From Microterricola pindariensis (GTDB taxonomy: Bacteria; Actinomycetota; Actinomycetes; Actinomycetales; Microbacteriaceae): a DNA stretch of 64,000 nucleotides. Below, one piece after another: positions 1 through 8,292 of the stretch; the stretch's first letter is position 1, and every line of letters begins with the position of its first letter. The position numbers and the translations under genes were made by a program. The notes beneath the pieces were generated by a model. The model was given only the letters and a program-made list of their open reading frames with translations. It was not told the origin of the DNA and did not search any database. The stretch covers positions 1-64,000 of the forward strand of contig NZ_MPZN01000010.1 of assembly GCF_002936985.1 (NCBI RefSeq). The letters run 5' to 3'.

Positions 1-24
1 TGGCGGGGCCTACTCGACCAGCGG
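1..24. repeat. Right end of a TTGGTCGAGTAG-type repeat, cut by the window edge
   Basis: The first 24 bases end in CTACTCGACCAGCGG, the same right end as the complete copies at 89-194, 54342-54448, 54605-54711, 61131-61236 and 61372-61477. Only the end lies in the window. Confidence 0.75.
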
Positions 25-88
25 AGGAGGGGCCGGGTCCCGCCGCGCTGGCTCGAGGGGGGCGTGCGACCGAGGCCGGCCCGATCCG

Positions 89-194
89 TTGGTCGAGTAG
101 CGAGGAACGAGCGTATCGAGACCTCGCACGGGACTCGGTTTCTGACGGAATGCCGGGTCTCGATACGGCCCTGGCGGGCCCACTCGACCAGCGG
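89..194. repeat. Intergenic repeat of the TTGGTCGAGTAG family
   Basis: This 106-bp unit begins TTGGTCGAGTAG and ends in ACTCGACCAGCGG. Inside, GTATCGAGACC (113-123) faces its exact reverse complement GGTCTCGATAC (156-166), so the unit is an interrupted palindrome. It lies just beyond the 3' end of the GNAT gene. The rest of 1-231 holds no convincing gene. The family recurs in at least five other places in the window and is probably a non-coding dispersed element. Confidence 0.8.
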
Positions 195-231
195 AGGAGG
201 GGCGTGCGACAGAGGCCGACAGCCGCGCGGG

Positions 232-909
232 CTAGGGCGTGTGCGGGGCCGGGGTGTCCTCGAGGGCGCGCCAGTCGCGGGCGATCATGGCGTACAGGCC
301 GGCGTCGCTCCACTCACCCTTGTCGTAGTAGGACTCGCGCAGCGTTCCCTCGTGGGCCAGGCCGAGCTTGGCGCAGACCCGGGCGGATGCCTCGTTGCGC
401 GGGTCCAGGTGGGCGACCAGCCGGTGCGCGCCAATGCCGTCGAAGGCGAGCCGCTGCATGGCCGCCGCAGCCTCGGTCGCGTAGCCGCGGCCGTGGAAGT
501 CGGGGTGGAACACCCAGCCGATCTCGAGCTCGGCCGTCTCGACGCTGCTGAGGCGCAGCATGACGTCGCCGATCACCCGGCCGGCGTGCTCGCCGGCATC
601 CGGGCTCGGGGCCAGCACGCAGGCCAGGAAGATCGCTCTGCCATCGGCATCGAGGCTGTGTGCCGCCGCACGCCATCTGGTGTGCGCAGCGGCCGCCTCG
701 AAGTCGCGCTTGGGCCACGGAATGTAGCGGAGCACCTCGTCGAGGCGCTGGTACTGCCAGATGTCGTCGATGTCGCTCTCGGCCAGCGGGCGCAGGATCA
801 GCCGCTCGGTCTGGATCGGGGCGATGGCCAGCGGGGCGCTGTCGAACGGGAAGCCGGCGAAGTAGCCGGGTGGCGGCGTCACCGGCTCGTCCATCGCTGC
901 GCCGCTCAT
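232..909 (-). CDS. GNAT family N-acetyltransferase (RimJ/RimL-like)
   Basis: A protein of about 225 residues with the GNAT fold pattern of ribosomal-protein or small-molecule acetyltransferases. It has an early TERLILRPL strand, a central EIGWVFHPDFHGRGYATEA acetyl-CoA loop (the R-G-Y-A-T core) and a later HRLVAHLDPRNEAS segment, all typical of the Acetyltransf_3 group. The start at 909 is chosen because its ATG overlaps the hemA stop (ATGA), although an upstream in-frame ATG exists at 942. Co-translation with hemA implies shared expression, not a heme role. The substrate cannot be told from sequence. Confidence 0.85.
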   Translation of the reverse strand: MSGAAMDEPVTPPPGYFAGFPFDSAPLAIAPIQTERLILRPLAESDIDDIWQYQRLDEVLRYIPWPKRDFEAAAAHTRWRAAAHSLDADGRAIFLACVLAPSPDAGEHAGRVIGDVMLRLSSVETAELEIGWVFHPDFHGRGYATEAAAAMQRLAFDGIGAHRLVAHLDPRNEASARVCAKLGLAHEGTLRESYYDKGEWSDAGLYAMIARDWRALEDTPAPHTP

Positions 910-2237
910 GCCGTGGCCGCTCCGCGGCCGGTGATCGGGCATCCGCCTGCCGCGGCATCCGGGGCCTTGACCTGCAGACCGAACACGGCCTCCAGCCCGT
1001 CGAGCCAGGCCTGCTGCTCGCCGGCGCGGGCCAGTTCGCGCGAGCGCGTCATCGGCGTGTGCAGCAGCACGCCGGTGAGGTGGCGCAGCGACTGCTCGAT
1101 GCGGCCGTCCGGATCGCCCTTGGCGCGGGCGCGCTCGATCTCGGCGTCGAGCAGCCCGAAGATGTGGCTGCGCAGCGCCACGACGGCGGGGGCGAGCGAC
1201 TGCTCCTCGGTGGCGGCGCTGAAGGAGCGGGCGGCCTGGCCGACCATGGCGCGCGCCTCGTGGGTGGCGTTCAGCTCTTCCAGCGGGGCGTGGATGCGGA
1301 TCGTCTCGAGGTCGAGCAGCTCGACGCCCTCGACACCGGCGACGTCGGGGTCGATGTTGCGCGGCAGGCCGAGGTCGATCAGCAGCTGGCGGCCGGCGGC
1401 CTCCCCGCCGAGCGCCTCGCGGCCCGCGCCGATCAGCGCGGCGTCGATGACGTGGGTCTCGGCGGTGGTGCAGGTGACGACGACGTCGACGGATGCCGCG
1501 ACGGCGGCGTAGTCGGCCGCCTGCACCGCGGCGATGTCGTGGTTGGCGGCGAAGCGGGTGGCCCGGCCGGAGGGGGAGTAGACGCGGATGTCCTCGGCGC
1601 CGCGGTCGCGGAGCGCGGCGAGGGAGGCCCCGGCGTAGCGCCCGGTGCCGACCAGCAGCACGCTGGTCGCCGACCAGTCGCTGATCCGGCTCTCGGCGAG
1701 CTCGAGGGAGAGGCGCACCAGCGAGCGGCCGGCCGAGCCGATGCCCGTGCGGTTCTTGACGCCGCGCGAGGTCTGCGAAGCGCGCTGGAACAGCCGCTCG
1801 AGCTCGGGGCTCGTCGTGCCGACCGAGCGGGCCTGCTCCAGCGAGCGGCGCACCTGCCCGGCGATCTCGCCCTCGCCGACCACGACGGACTCAAGCCCGG
1901 AGGAGACGGCGAAGAGGTGCTCGGCGACGCCGTTGCCGTGCACGAGGTCCAGGCTTTCGCGCAACGTCTGGGCGTCGACGCCCGTGCTCGCGCTGACGGC
2001 CTCGATCGCGGCGAATACCGTCGGCAGCGGCGAAACGCCGAACGGGGCGTTGAGGTCGAGGTAGGTCTCGAAACGGTTGCAGGTGGCGACGACGACGGCG
2101 CCGGCCAGGGCGGGGCCACCGCTCAGCGCGCGGTGTTCCTGCACGATGCGCTCGCCCATGGAGGCAGAGTCGACGGAGAGTTGTTCGAGGAGGTCAAAGT
2201 GTGAGTTCTTGTGACTCGCAGAGAGGCAGATGAGCAC
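906..2237 (-). CDS. hemA: Glutamyl-tRNA reductase
   Basis: This enzyme reduces glutamyl-tRNA(Glu) with NADPH to glutamate-1-semialdehyde, the first committed step of C5-pathway heme synthesis. The 443-residue length fits the family. The catalytic Cys lies in ATCNRFETY at about residue 53, and the central GTGRYAG loop marks the NADPH domain. The start is GTG at 2237, since homologues begin with the same L-I-C-L-S strand. A TAGAAT box ends 6 bases before it, so the mRNA is probably leaderless. It diverges from hemE. Its partner enzyme hemL lies 15 kb away at 17568. Confidence 0.95.
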   Translation of the reverse strand: MLICLSASHKNSHFDLLEQLSVDSASMGERIVQEHRALSGGPALAGAVVVATCNRFETYLDLNAPFGVSPLPTVFAAIEAVSASTGVDAQTLRESLDLVHGNGVAEHLFAVSSGLESVVVGEGEIAGQVRRSLEQARSVGTTSPELERLFQRASQTSRGVKNRTGIGSAGRSLVRLSLELAESRISDWSATSVLLVGTGRYAGASLAALRDRGAEDIRVYSPSGRATRFAANHDIAAVQAADYAAVAASVDVVVTCTTAETHVIDAALIGAGREALGGEAAGRQLLIDLGLPRNIDPDVAGVEGVELLDLETIRIHAPLEELNATHEARAMVGQAARSFSAATEEQSLAPAVVALRSHIFGLLDAEIERARAKGDPDGRIEQSLRHLTGVLLHTPMTRSRELARAGEQQAWLDGLEAVFGLQVKAPDAAAGGCPITGRGAATA

Positions 2238-2243
2238 CTGAGA

Positions 2244-2249
2244 ATTCTA
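2244..2249 (-). promoter_or_regulatory. -10 box (TAGAAT) for hemA, leaderless start
   Basis: On the minus strand TAGAAT, preceded by TG (extended -10), ends exactly 6 bases before the hemA GTG. Transcription would begin at the start codon itself. No Shine-Dalgarno sequence is visible. Confidence 0.6.
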
Positions 2250-2311
2250 CAGCTTGATGTATGCCGATGCGTTCCCATACGCACACCGGGCAGACGCGGA
2301 GCCGCGTGGGG

Positions 2312-2317
2312 GAGAAT
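2312..2317 (+). promoter_or_regulatory. Candidate -10 box (GAGAAT) for hemE
   Basis: GAGAAT ends 6 bases before the GTG at 2324, the same geometry as the leaderless starts elsewhere in the window but with G for the first T. The GGGGGAGA run that contains it could instead act as a Shine-Dalgarno sequence. Confidence 0.35.
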
Positions 2318-2323
2318 GGGCCC

Positions 2324-3505
2324 GTGAACCACGACGCACGCCAGACCCTGCCGCCCCAGCACCCGCTCGCCTCCGGCCTCACCGGCCAGTCGCGCCTCGT
2401 CCGCGCCTACCGCGGGGACCGCCCCGAGGTGACTCCGGTGTGGTTCATGCGCCAGGCCGGGCGCTCGCTGCCCGAATACCGGGAGCTGCGGGTCGGCACG
2501 AAGATGCTCGACGCCTGCCTCGACCCGGCGCTCGCCAGCGAGATCACCCTGCAGCCGGTGCGCCGACACGGCGTCGACGCCGGCATCTTCTTCAGCGACA
2601 TCGTCGTGCCGCTCAAGTTGGTCGGCGTCGAGGTCGAGATCGTGGCCGGCCGCGGCCCGGTCATGGGCAAGGCCGTGCGCACCGCCGCCGACGTTGCCGA
2701 GCTCACCGCGCTCGACCCGGCCATCCTCGACACCGCGCTCGCCCCCATCTCGGATGCCGTCGCCCGCACCGTCGCGGCGCTCGCCGAGATCGCGCCGCGG
2801 CACCGGGTCGCCGGCGAGCCGGCATCCGTCACCCCGCTGATCGGATTCGCCGGGGCGCCGTTCACCCTCGCCGCCTACCTCGTCGAGGGCGGCCCGTCCA
2901 AGGACCACCTGGCGGCGAGGGCGCTCATGCACTCCGAGCCGCAGGCCTGGGCCGCGCTGATGCGCTGGACCGCCGAAGTCACCGGCCGCTTCCTCCGCGC
3001 CCAGATCCTGGCCGGCGCCAGCGCCGCCCAGCTCTTCGACTCCTGGGCCGGCGCGCTCTCGCTCGAGGACTACGTGGAGCACGTCGCCCCCGCCTCGGCA
3101 CACGCGCTGAGCTTCGTGCGCGACCTCGGCTACTGGGAGAAGACGACGGATGCCGCGGCCGACCCGCAGACGGTGTGGCGCAGCGTGCCGATCGTGCACT
3201 TCGGGGTCGGCACGAGCGAGCTGCTCTCGGCCATGCACGCGGTCGGGGCCGACGTCGTGGGCGTGGACTACCGGCTCGCGCTGGACGAGGGCATCCGCCG
3301 CCTCGGCGGCACGGTGCCCGTGCAGGGCAACGTCGACCCCGCGCTGCTCCGCGCGCCCTGGCCGGTGCTGGAGGCCCACGTGCTCGATGTGCTCCGCCGC
3401 GGCGACGCCGCACCCTCGCACGTGCTCAACCTCGGCCACGGCGTGCCGCCCGACACCGATCCCGACGCGCTCAGCCGCATCGTCGAACTGGTGCACGGCC
3501 GATGA
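2324..3505 (+). CDS. hemE: Uroporphyrinogen III decarboxylase
   Basis: HemE decarboxylates the four acetate side chains of uroporphyrinogen III to give coproporphyrinogen III. The family signature around WFMRQAGRSLPEYR near the N-terminus and the later GFAGAPFTLAAYLVEGG segment are both present. The GTG at 2324 is preferred over an upstream ATG at 2261 because conserved sequence begins after it and a purine-rich stretch lies just upstream. The protein then has about 393 residues. It is first in a rightward operon and overlaps cgoX by ATGA. Confidence 0.95.
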   Translation: MNHDARQTLPPQHPLASGLTGQSRLVRAYRGDRPEVTPVWFMRQAGRSLPEYRELRVGTKMLDACLDPALASEITLQPVRRHGVDAGIFFSDIVVPLKLVGVEVEIVAGRGPVMGKAVRTAADVAELTALDPAILDTALAPISDAVARTVAALAEIAPRHRVAGEPASVTPLIGFAGAPFTLAAYLVEGGPSKDHLAARALMHSEPQAWAALMRWTAEVTGRFLRAQILAGASAAQLFDSWAGALSLEDYVEHVAPASAHALSFVRDLGYWEKTTDAAADPQTVWRSVPIVHFGVGTSELLSAMHAVGADVVGVDYRLALDEGIRRLGGTVPVQGNVDPALLRAPWPVLEAHVLDVLRRGDAAPSHVLNLGHGVPPDTDPDALSRIVELVHGR

Positions 3506-5013
3506 GCGCCCAGGGCAACAGCGCCGACGGCCGCCACGACGTCGTCGTGATCGGCGCGGGCGTCGCCGGCCTCGTCGCCGCCCGCGCCTGCGCGCGGCTC
3601 GGCCTCTCGGTGCTCGTCGTCGAGGCCTCGGATGCCGCGGGCGGCTGTGTCGGCCCCACCGAGATCGCCGGCCTCAGCCTCGACACCGGGGCGGAGGGCT
3701 TCGCCACCCGCAACGACGCCGTGGCGACGCTGCTCGGCGAGCTCGGCCTGGGCGGCGACATCGTCGACCCCAACCCGGCCGGAGCGTGGCTCCGCCTGCC
3801 CGCGCTGCACGGCAACGGGGCGCTCACCGTGCCGATGCCCAAGCTCTCCCTCCTCGGCATCCCCGGCTCTCCGCTGGCCAGCGACGTCGTCGCCGCGATC
3901 GGCTGGAAGGCCGCCATCCGCGCCTACCTCGACCGGCTCCGCCCGGTGCTCACGATCGGCACGGAGAAGAACCTCGGCGAGCTGGTGGAGAAGCGCATGG
4001 GCAGCGCGGTGCTCGACCGCCTCGTCGCCCCGATCTCCGGCGGCGTCTACTCCGCCGACCCGCGCATGCTCGAGGTCGACGCCGTCGCGCCCGGCCTGAA
4101 CGCCGCATTCACCCGGGCGGGGTCCCTCTCCGGGGCTGTGAGCCTGCTGAAGACGGAGGCGAAGCCGGGCGCCGGGGTGCGCGGCATCCGGGGCGGGATG
4201 CACCGCCTCGTCGACGCCCTGCTGGCCGAACTGGCCCACTACGGCGCCGAGGTGCGCCTCGGCGCCCGGGCCGTCGGTCTGCGTGAGGAGCCCAACGGCT
4301 CCTGGCTGGTCAGCGCCGAATCAACCCGCGCCGAATCGGCCGACACCGAATCAGCCAGCGCCGAGGGCGCCGCCGAGAGCGTGGCGCTGCAGATCGCGGC
4401 CCGCGCCGTGATCGTGGCCACGCCGTCCACCGCGGCGCTCGGCCTGCTCGCCGACGCCCGCCCCGACTGGGACGAGGCCGCCGGCGACTGGGCCGCAGGA
4501 TCCTCGGTCGAGATCGTCACCCTCGTGCTCGACGCGCCGGCCCTGGACAGCGCACCGCGCGGCACCGGGGTGCTCGTCGGCGCGGGAACCCCGGGCACGA
4601 CGGCGAAGGCACTCACCCACTCCACCGCGAAGTGGGCCTGGCTGGCCGAGGCTGCCGGCCCCGGGCGCCACGTCGTGCGCCTCTCCTACGGCCGCATCGG
4701 CGAGGTCAACCCAAGCGCCGCACTCGGCGACGACGAGCTCACCGCGCTCGCACTGCGCGACGCGAGCGCCATCCTCGGCGTCGAGCTGGACGTCACACAG
4801 CTCGTGGGCTCCGCGCGCACGCCGTGGCGCGACGCACTCTCGCACGCCGCACTCGGGCAGAAGGACCGGGTGGCAGCACTGCGCGCCCGCCTCGAGGAGG
4901 AGCCGACGCTCGCCGTCACCGGATCCTGGCTCGGCGGCACCGGCCTCGCCTCGGTGATTCCGGATGCCACAGAGGCCGCCGGCGGCATCCGCCGCCATTT
5001 CGTGCACCTCTAG
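3502..5013 (+). CDS. cgoX: Coproporphyrinogen III oxidase, FAD type (HemY/CgoX)
   Basis: A 503-residue flavoprotein of the protoporphyrinogen-oxidase family. The N-terminal VVVIGAGVAGLVAARACARLG loop and an acidic E about 20 residues later bind FAD. A C-terminal GSWLGGTGLASVIPDA segment completes the FAD site. In actinobacteria this enzyme oxidises coproporphyrinogen III to coproporphyrin III, and hemQ and hemH in the window agree with that route. An Ala/Ser/Glu-rich stretch near residues 270-290 (repeated ESA) looks like a surface-loop expansion. Its ATG overlaps the hemE stop. Confidence 0.92.
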   Translation: MSAQGNSADGRHDVVVIGAGVAGLVAARACARLGLSVLVVEASDAAGGCVGPTEIAGLSLDTGAEGFATRNDAVATLLGELGLGGDIVDPNPAGAWLRLPALHGNGALTVPMPKLSLLGIPGSPLASDVVAAIGWKAAIRAYLDRLRPVLTIGTEKNLGELVEKRMGSAVLDRLVAPISGGVYSADPRMLEVDAVAPGLNAAFTRAGSLSGAVSLLKTEAKPGAGVRGIRGGMHRLVDALLAELAHYGAEVRLGARAVGLREEPNGSWLVSAESTRAESADTESASAEGAAESVALQIAARAVIVATPSTAALGLLADARPDWDEAAGDWAAGSSVEIVTLVLDAPALDSAPRGTGVLVGAGTPGTTAKALTHSTAKWAWLAEAAGPGRHVVRLSYGRIGEVNPSAALGDDELTALALRDASAILGVELDVTQLVGSARTPWRDALSHAALGQKDRVAALRARLEEEPTLAVTGSWLGGTGLASVIPDATEAAGGIRRHFVHL

Positions 5014-5105
5014 CCGAGGTCCGGCGCACGCAGCCCGCGGCGACGGCGACGCATAACAAAAATGGAATATTAAGACAACCCCTCTTCCGCGAACCCAAAA
5101 CGGGG

Positions 5106-5111
5106 CTACTC
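5106..5111 (+). promoter_or_regulatory. Possible -10 box (TACTCT) for the YtxH-holin-DUF3618 operon
   Basis: The 163-bp gap after cgoX is AT-rich for this genome around 5056-5112. TACTCT there resembles the -10 boxes seen elsewhere in the window and would give a 5' leader of about 60 bases. Confidence 0.35.
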
Positions 5112-5176
5112 TAAACAGAGCCTTCCCTGCGGTAGAACGTCAGACGCAGCGGATCGACAACACAGATCGGGGTCTC

Positions 5177-5584
5177 ATGAAGGGCAAGCTTCTCTTCGTT
5201 ACCGGAGCGGCAGTCGGCTACGTGCTCGGCACGCGCGCCGGGCGCAAGCGCTACGAGCAGATCAAGGAGGCGGCTGCGGGGATCTGGAACACGCCGACGG
5301 TCCAGCAGGGCGTCGACCAGGCCAAGGGCTTCGCTCTCGCACGCGTCAGCATCGTCTCGGATGCCGTCTTCGACGGAGCCAAGAAGCTCGTCAACGCCGC
5401 CGCCAAGCAGGGCGCTTCCACGCCGCCGCAGCCGACCCCGGCTCGCACGAGCCCGGCCGGCACGAACGCGGCCAGACCCACCCCGGCGGCCACGAAGCCG
5501 GCGAGCACGACGCCGGCGAGCACGACGCCGGCGAGCACGACGCCGGCGAGCACGGAGCCGAGCACGCCCAACAGCAACGACTGA
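5177..5584 (+). CDS. YtxH-like small membrane-anchored protein with Pro/Thr-rich tail
   Basis: A 135-residue protein. Residues 1-20 (LLFVTGAAVGYVLGTRAG) form one short membrane or glycine-zipper segment followed by a basic RKRYEQIKEA stretch, the common start of actinobacterial YtxH-like proteins. Residues from about 75 onward are low complexity, with an S-T-T-P-A repeat encoded by four 15-bp units. It is followed 32 bp later by a holin-like gene and then a DUF3618 gene, a trio often found together and thought to be envelope-associated. The molecular role is unknown. Confidence 0.8.
   Translation: MKGKLLFVTGAAVGYVLGTRAGRKRYEQIKEAAAGIWNTPTVQQGVDQAKGFALARVSIVSDAVFDGAKKLVNAAAKQGASTPPQPTPARTSPAGTNAARPTPAATKPASTTPASTTPASTTPASTEPSTPNSND
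5501..5560 (+). repeat. Four tandem 15-bp coding repeats
   Basis: The unit GCGAGCACGACGCCG is repeated at 5501, 5516, 5531 and 5546 (the last copy has changes). It encodes A-S-T-T-P units in the tail of the YtxH-like protein. The number of copies may vary between strains by slippage. Confidence 0.9.
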
Positions 5585-5616
5585 TCTCGCCAGATCGCTA
5601 GAAAGGTGGGTGCGAC

Positions 5617-6042
5617 ATGTCAGAACACGACACGAATCCCCTGAACGCAGCGCGCCGCCGTTCGCTCTTCGCCCTGGTCGGCGATCTTCCCGGGCTCATC
5701 GTCGACCTCCTGCGCGCAGAACTCCAGCAGTTCAAGGCCGAGCTCAGCGAGAAGGGCCAGCGCATCGGCCTGGGGGTCGCGCTCATCATCGTTGCGGCGG
5801 TCTTCGCCTTCTTCGGCCTGGCCGTGCTCGTGGCGGTCGCCGTGCTCGCGCTCGCGCTCGTGCTGCCCGCCTGGCTGGCCGCGCTGATCGTGGCCGCCCT
5901 GCTGTTCGTGCTGGCGGTGCTGCTGATCCTGATCGGCCGGGGCCGCATCCAGGCCGGCCTCGCCAAGAGCGAGCTCGACGTTGACCTGCGCCGCGACCTC
6001 GACGCTTTCAAGGGAGAGGGTTCCTATGACCAACGCGCCTGA
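5617..6042 (+). CDS. Holin-like membrane protein (phage holin superfamily 6 type)
   Basis: A 141-residue protein with a basic N-terminus, an amphipathic helix (LPGLIVDLLRAELQQFKAEL) and two long hydrophobic helices at about residues 50-75 and 80-110. This is the pattern of the PF07332 holin-like family. These are chromosomal actinobacterial membrane proteins rather than phage lysis genes, and no phage genes surround this one. A good ribosome site (AAAGGTGGG) precedes the ATG. Its 3' end overlaps the DUF3618 gene by 17 bases. Confidence 0.85.
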   Translation: MSEHDTNPLNAARRRSLFALVGDLPGLIVDLLRAELQQFKAELSEKGQRIGLGVALIIVAAVFAFFGLAVLVAVAVLALALVLPAWLAALIVAALLFVLAVLLILIGRGRIQAGLAKSELDVDLRRDLDAFKGEGSYDQRA

Positions 6043-6415
6043 CACTGCTAAGTACGCCGCGGCAGCCGCCAAGAATGCCGAGGCCGCCAGGGACGCCGCA
6101 GCCTCCAAGCGCGCGGCCGTCGCCAAGAACGCGCAGCCAGCCGCGCCAGCGGAGACGGCCCCTGCGCCCAAGCGGAGCCGGGCCGAGCTGCAGCAGGACA
6201 CGCTGCGTGCCCGCGCCGATCTGGCCGCAACGCTGGACGCCATCGAGGACAAGCTCAACGTGCCCAAGCAGATCGGGCTCGCCGCTGAGCGCGGCACCGA
6301 GCGCGTGCGCCGACTCGCCGCGGAGAACCCCATCGCCCTCGGCGCGATCGCCCTCGGCGCCGCCGCGGTCGTCGGGCTCGGCGTCTGGGGCATCGTCCGC
6401 GCCGTCACGCGCTGA
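6026..6415 (+). CDS. DUF3618 domain protein
   Basis: A 129-residue protein. An alanine-rich N-terminal stretch is followed at about residues 50-80 by the DUF3618 core (AELQQDTLRARADLAATLDAIEDKL in pieces), and a single C-terminal membrane helix (IALGAIALGAAAVVGLGVWG). The ATG at 6026 follows GGGAGAGG and lies inside the holin-like gene, so the two are translationally coupled. The function is unknown. Association with the holin-like and YtxH-like genes suggests an envelope role. Confidence 0.85.
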   Translation: MTNAPDTAKYAAAAAKNAEAARDAAASKRAAVAKNAQPAAPAETAPAPKRSRAELQQDTLRARADLAATLDAIEDKLNVPKQIGLAAERGTERVRRLAAENPIALGAIALGAAAVVGLGVWGIVRAVTR

Positions 6416-6420
6416 GCGCG

Positions 6421-6460
6421 CGGGGCGCCGCCGATTCGGCCGTGCGCCCCGCCCGCTTTT
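6421..6460 (+). terminator. Intrinsic-type terminator after the DUF3618 gene
   Basis: CGGGGCGC (6421-6428) pairs exactly with GCGCCCCG (6444-6451) and is followed by CCCGCTTTT. It separates the envelope trio from hemQ. Confidence 0.7.
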
Positions 6461-6493
6461 GCCCGCGAGGGCAAAGCGGAGGAGACTAGGGGC

Positions 6494-7222
6494 ATGACTG
6501 ACCCGACAGCTCGCGCGGCGGCATCCGATCCATCCACGGACGAGGCGGCGCCGCAGGGCTTCACCTTGTTCGCCGTTCTCCGCCGTGACCCGGCCAATCC
6601 GGACGACTTCGACGGTCACGACGTGCCGCACTTCGTGAACGAGCTCGACGACATCATCGCGCTCGTCGAGGAGCAGGGCGTGACCCTGCGCGGCATCTAC
6701 GACGTGTCCGGCTTCCGCGCCGACGCCGACGTGATGCTCTGGATCCACGGCCCCGACGCCGAGGGCCTGCAGTGGGCGCTGCGCGAGCTGCGCCGCTCCC
6801 GCATGCTCAAGAGCCTGCTGCCCACCTGGAACGCCATGGGTGTGCACCGTGACGCGGAGTTTAACAAGAGCCACGTTCCCGGCTTCCTGCGCGGCATCGA
6901 GCCCAAGGGCTGGATGACGGTGTACCCGTTCGTGCGCAGCTACGAGTGGTACCTGCTGCCGGAGGAGGAGCGCTCCGCCATGCTCGCCGACCACGGCCGC
7001 AAGGGCGCCGCGTTCCGCGGGGCCATCGCCAACACGGTCGCCTCGTTCGCGCTCGGCGACTACGAATGGCTGCTGCCGATCGAGAGCGACGAGCTGACCG
7101 AGCTCGTCGACCTGATGCGCGAGCTGCGCGCGACCGACGCCCGCATGCACGTGCGCGAGGAGGTCCCGTTCTACACGGGCCGCCGGATTGAAACAGCTGA
7201 ACTTGTGGAGGTGCTGCAGTAG
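6494..7222 (+). CDS. hemQ: Coproheme decarboxylase (HemQ/ChdC)
   Basis: This chlorite-dismutase-family enzyme converts coproheme to heme b by two oxidative decarboxylations, the last step of the coproporphyrin-dependent pathway. The 242-residue protein keeps the expected residues with exact spacing. Distal His127 is in SHVPGFL, the catalytic Tyr144 is in VYPFVRSYEWY and proximal His167 is in ADHG, as in actinobacterial ChdC. A GGAGGAG ribosome site precedes the ATG. Its TAG overlaps the hemH GTG by one base. Confidence 0.95.
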   Translation: MTDPTARAAASDPSTDEAAPQGFTLFAVLRRDPANPDDFDGHDVPHFVNELDDIIALVEEQGVTLRGIYDVSGFRADADVMLWIHGPDAEGLQWALRELRRSRMLKSLLPTWNAMGVHRDAEFNKSHVPGFLRGIEPKGWMTVYPFVRSYEWYLLPEEERSAMLADHGRKGAAFRGAIANTVASFALGDYEWLLPIESDELTELVDLMRELRATDARMHVREEVPFYTGRRIETAELVEVLQ

Positions 7223-8292
7223 TGGCCCAGTACGACGCGATCCTGCTCTCGAGCTTCGGAGGTCCGGAGGGCCAGGACGAGGTCATCCCCTTCCTGCGCA
7301 ACGTCACCGCCGGCCGAGGGATCCCCGACGAGCGGCTGGAGGAAGTCGCGACGCACTACCGTCACTTCAACGGCGTGAGCCCCATCAACGCGCAGAACCG
7401 CGCGCTCAAGGCGGCGCTCGAGGCCGAGCTGGCCGCGCGCGGCATCGATATGCCGGTGTACTGGGGCAACCGCAACACGGCGCCGTTCTTCGCCGACACC
7501 GTCCGCGAGGCGCACGCCGCCGGTGACCGTCGCCTGCTCGGCCTGGTGACCAGCGCGTACACCTCCTACTCGGGCGTCGAGCAGTACCGCGAGGACTTCG
7601 AGCGGGCGCTGGAGACGACCGGCCTCGGCGACGAGGTCGCGATCGACCGCATCCGCGAGTTCTTCGACCACCCCGGATTCGTCACCCCGTTCGTCGAGGG
7701 CGTCGGCGCTGCCATGGAGCAGTTGAAGGCCGAGGGCATCCCCAGCGACGCCGTGCACGTCTTGTTCGCCACGCACTCCATCCCGAACACGGCTGCCGAG
7801 GCATCCGGCCCCGAATTCGGCCCGGGCGGCGCCTACGTGGCCCAGCACCTGGCCGTCGCGGCGCGCGTGCAGGAGCAGGCGGCACCGGGCGTGGCCTGGT
7901 CGCTGGTCTACCAGTCGCGCTCCGGCGATCCCCAGACGCCCTGGCTCGAGCCAGACATCAACGACGCCATCGACGAGCTCGCCGTCGCCGGCTCGGTCAA
8001 GGCCGTCGTGATCGTGCCGTTCGGCTTCGTCAGCGACCACATGGAGGTGCTCTGGGACCTCGACAACGAGGCCGTCGCCACCGCCCAGGGCCACGGCATG
8101 GCCGCGGTGCGCGTGCCGACCCCCGGCGTGCACCCCGCCTTCGTCTCCGGGCTCATCGACCTCGTCGTCGAGCGGCTCAACGACTTGCCGGATGCCGAGC
8201 GCCCGCACGAGACCACCCTCGGCCCGTGGCCAGACCACGCCAGGGTCGGCGCCCCCGAGTCGACCCTCGACAACCCCGGTGGTGTGGCATGA
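7222..8292 (+). CDS. hemH: Coproporphyrin III ferrochelatase (HemH/CpfC)
   Basis: The enzyme inserts Fe(II) into coproporphyrin III. The N-terminal DAILLSSFGGPEG segment and the later VLFATHSIPNT segment, with its metal-site His, are typical of ferrochelatases, as is the 356-residue length. The start is the GTG at 7222, which overlaps the hemQ stop (TAGTG). The substrate assignment to coproporphyrin follows from the neighbouring hemQ and cgoX. The stop overlaps hemC by ATGA. Confidence 0.94.
   Translation: MAQYDAILLSSFGGPEGQDEVIPFLRNVTAGRGIPDERLEEVATHYRHFNGVSPINAQNRALKAALEAELAARGIDMPVYWGNRNTAPFFADTVREAHAAGDRRLLGLVTSAYTSYSGVEQYREDFERALETTGLGDEVAIDRIREFFDHPGFVTPFVEGVGAAMEQLKAEGIPSDAVHVLFATHSIPNTAAEASGPEFGPGGAYVAQHLAVAARVQEQAAPGVAWSLVYQSRSGDPQTPWLEPDINDAIDELAVAGSVKAVVIVPFGFVSDHMEVLWDLDNEAVATAQGHGMAAVRVPTPGVHPAFVSGLIDLVVERLNDLPDAERPHETTLGPWPDHARVGAPESTLDNPGGVA

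Noticed and set aside
64-2204. Long open frames on the + strand opposite the GNAT and hemA genes
   Set aside because: They are shadows of the GC-rich codon pattern. Their translations are Arg/Ala/Gly-rich with no family resemblance, while the minus-strand proteins are clear.
2123-3496. 457-residue minus-strand frame opposite hemE
   Set aside because: The composition is typical of an antisense frame (His/Arg/Gly-rich) and hemE on the other strand is certain.
5501-5560. Regular short repeats as a CRISPR array
   Set aside because: The units are 15 bp with no spacers and lie within a coding tail. No cas genes are present.
5617-6042. Holin-like gene as evidence of a prophage
   Set aside because: There is no lysin, structural, integrase or tail gene nearby. 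This holin family is ordinary in actinobacterial chromosomes.
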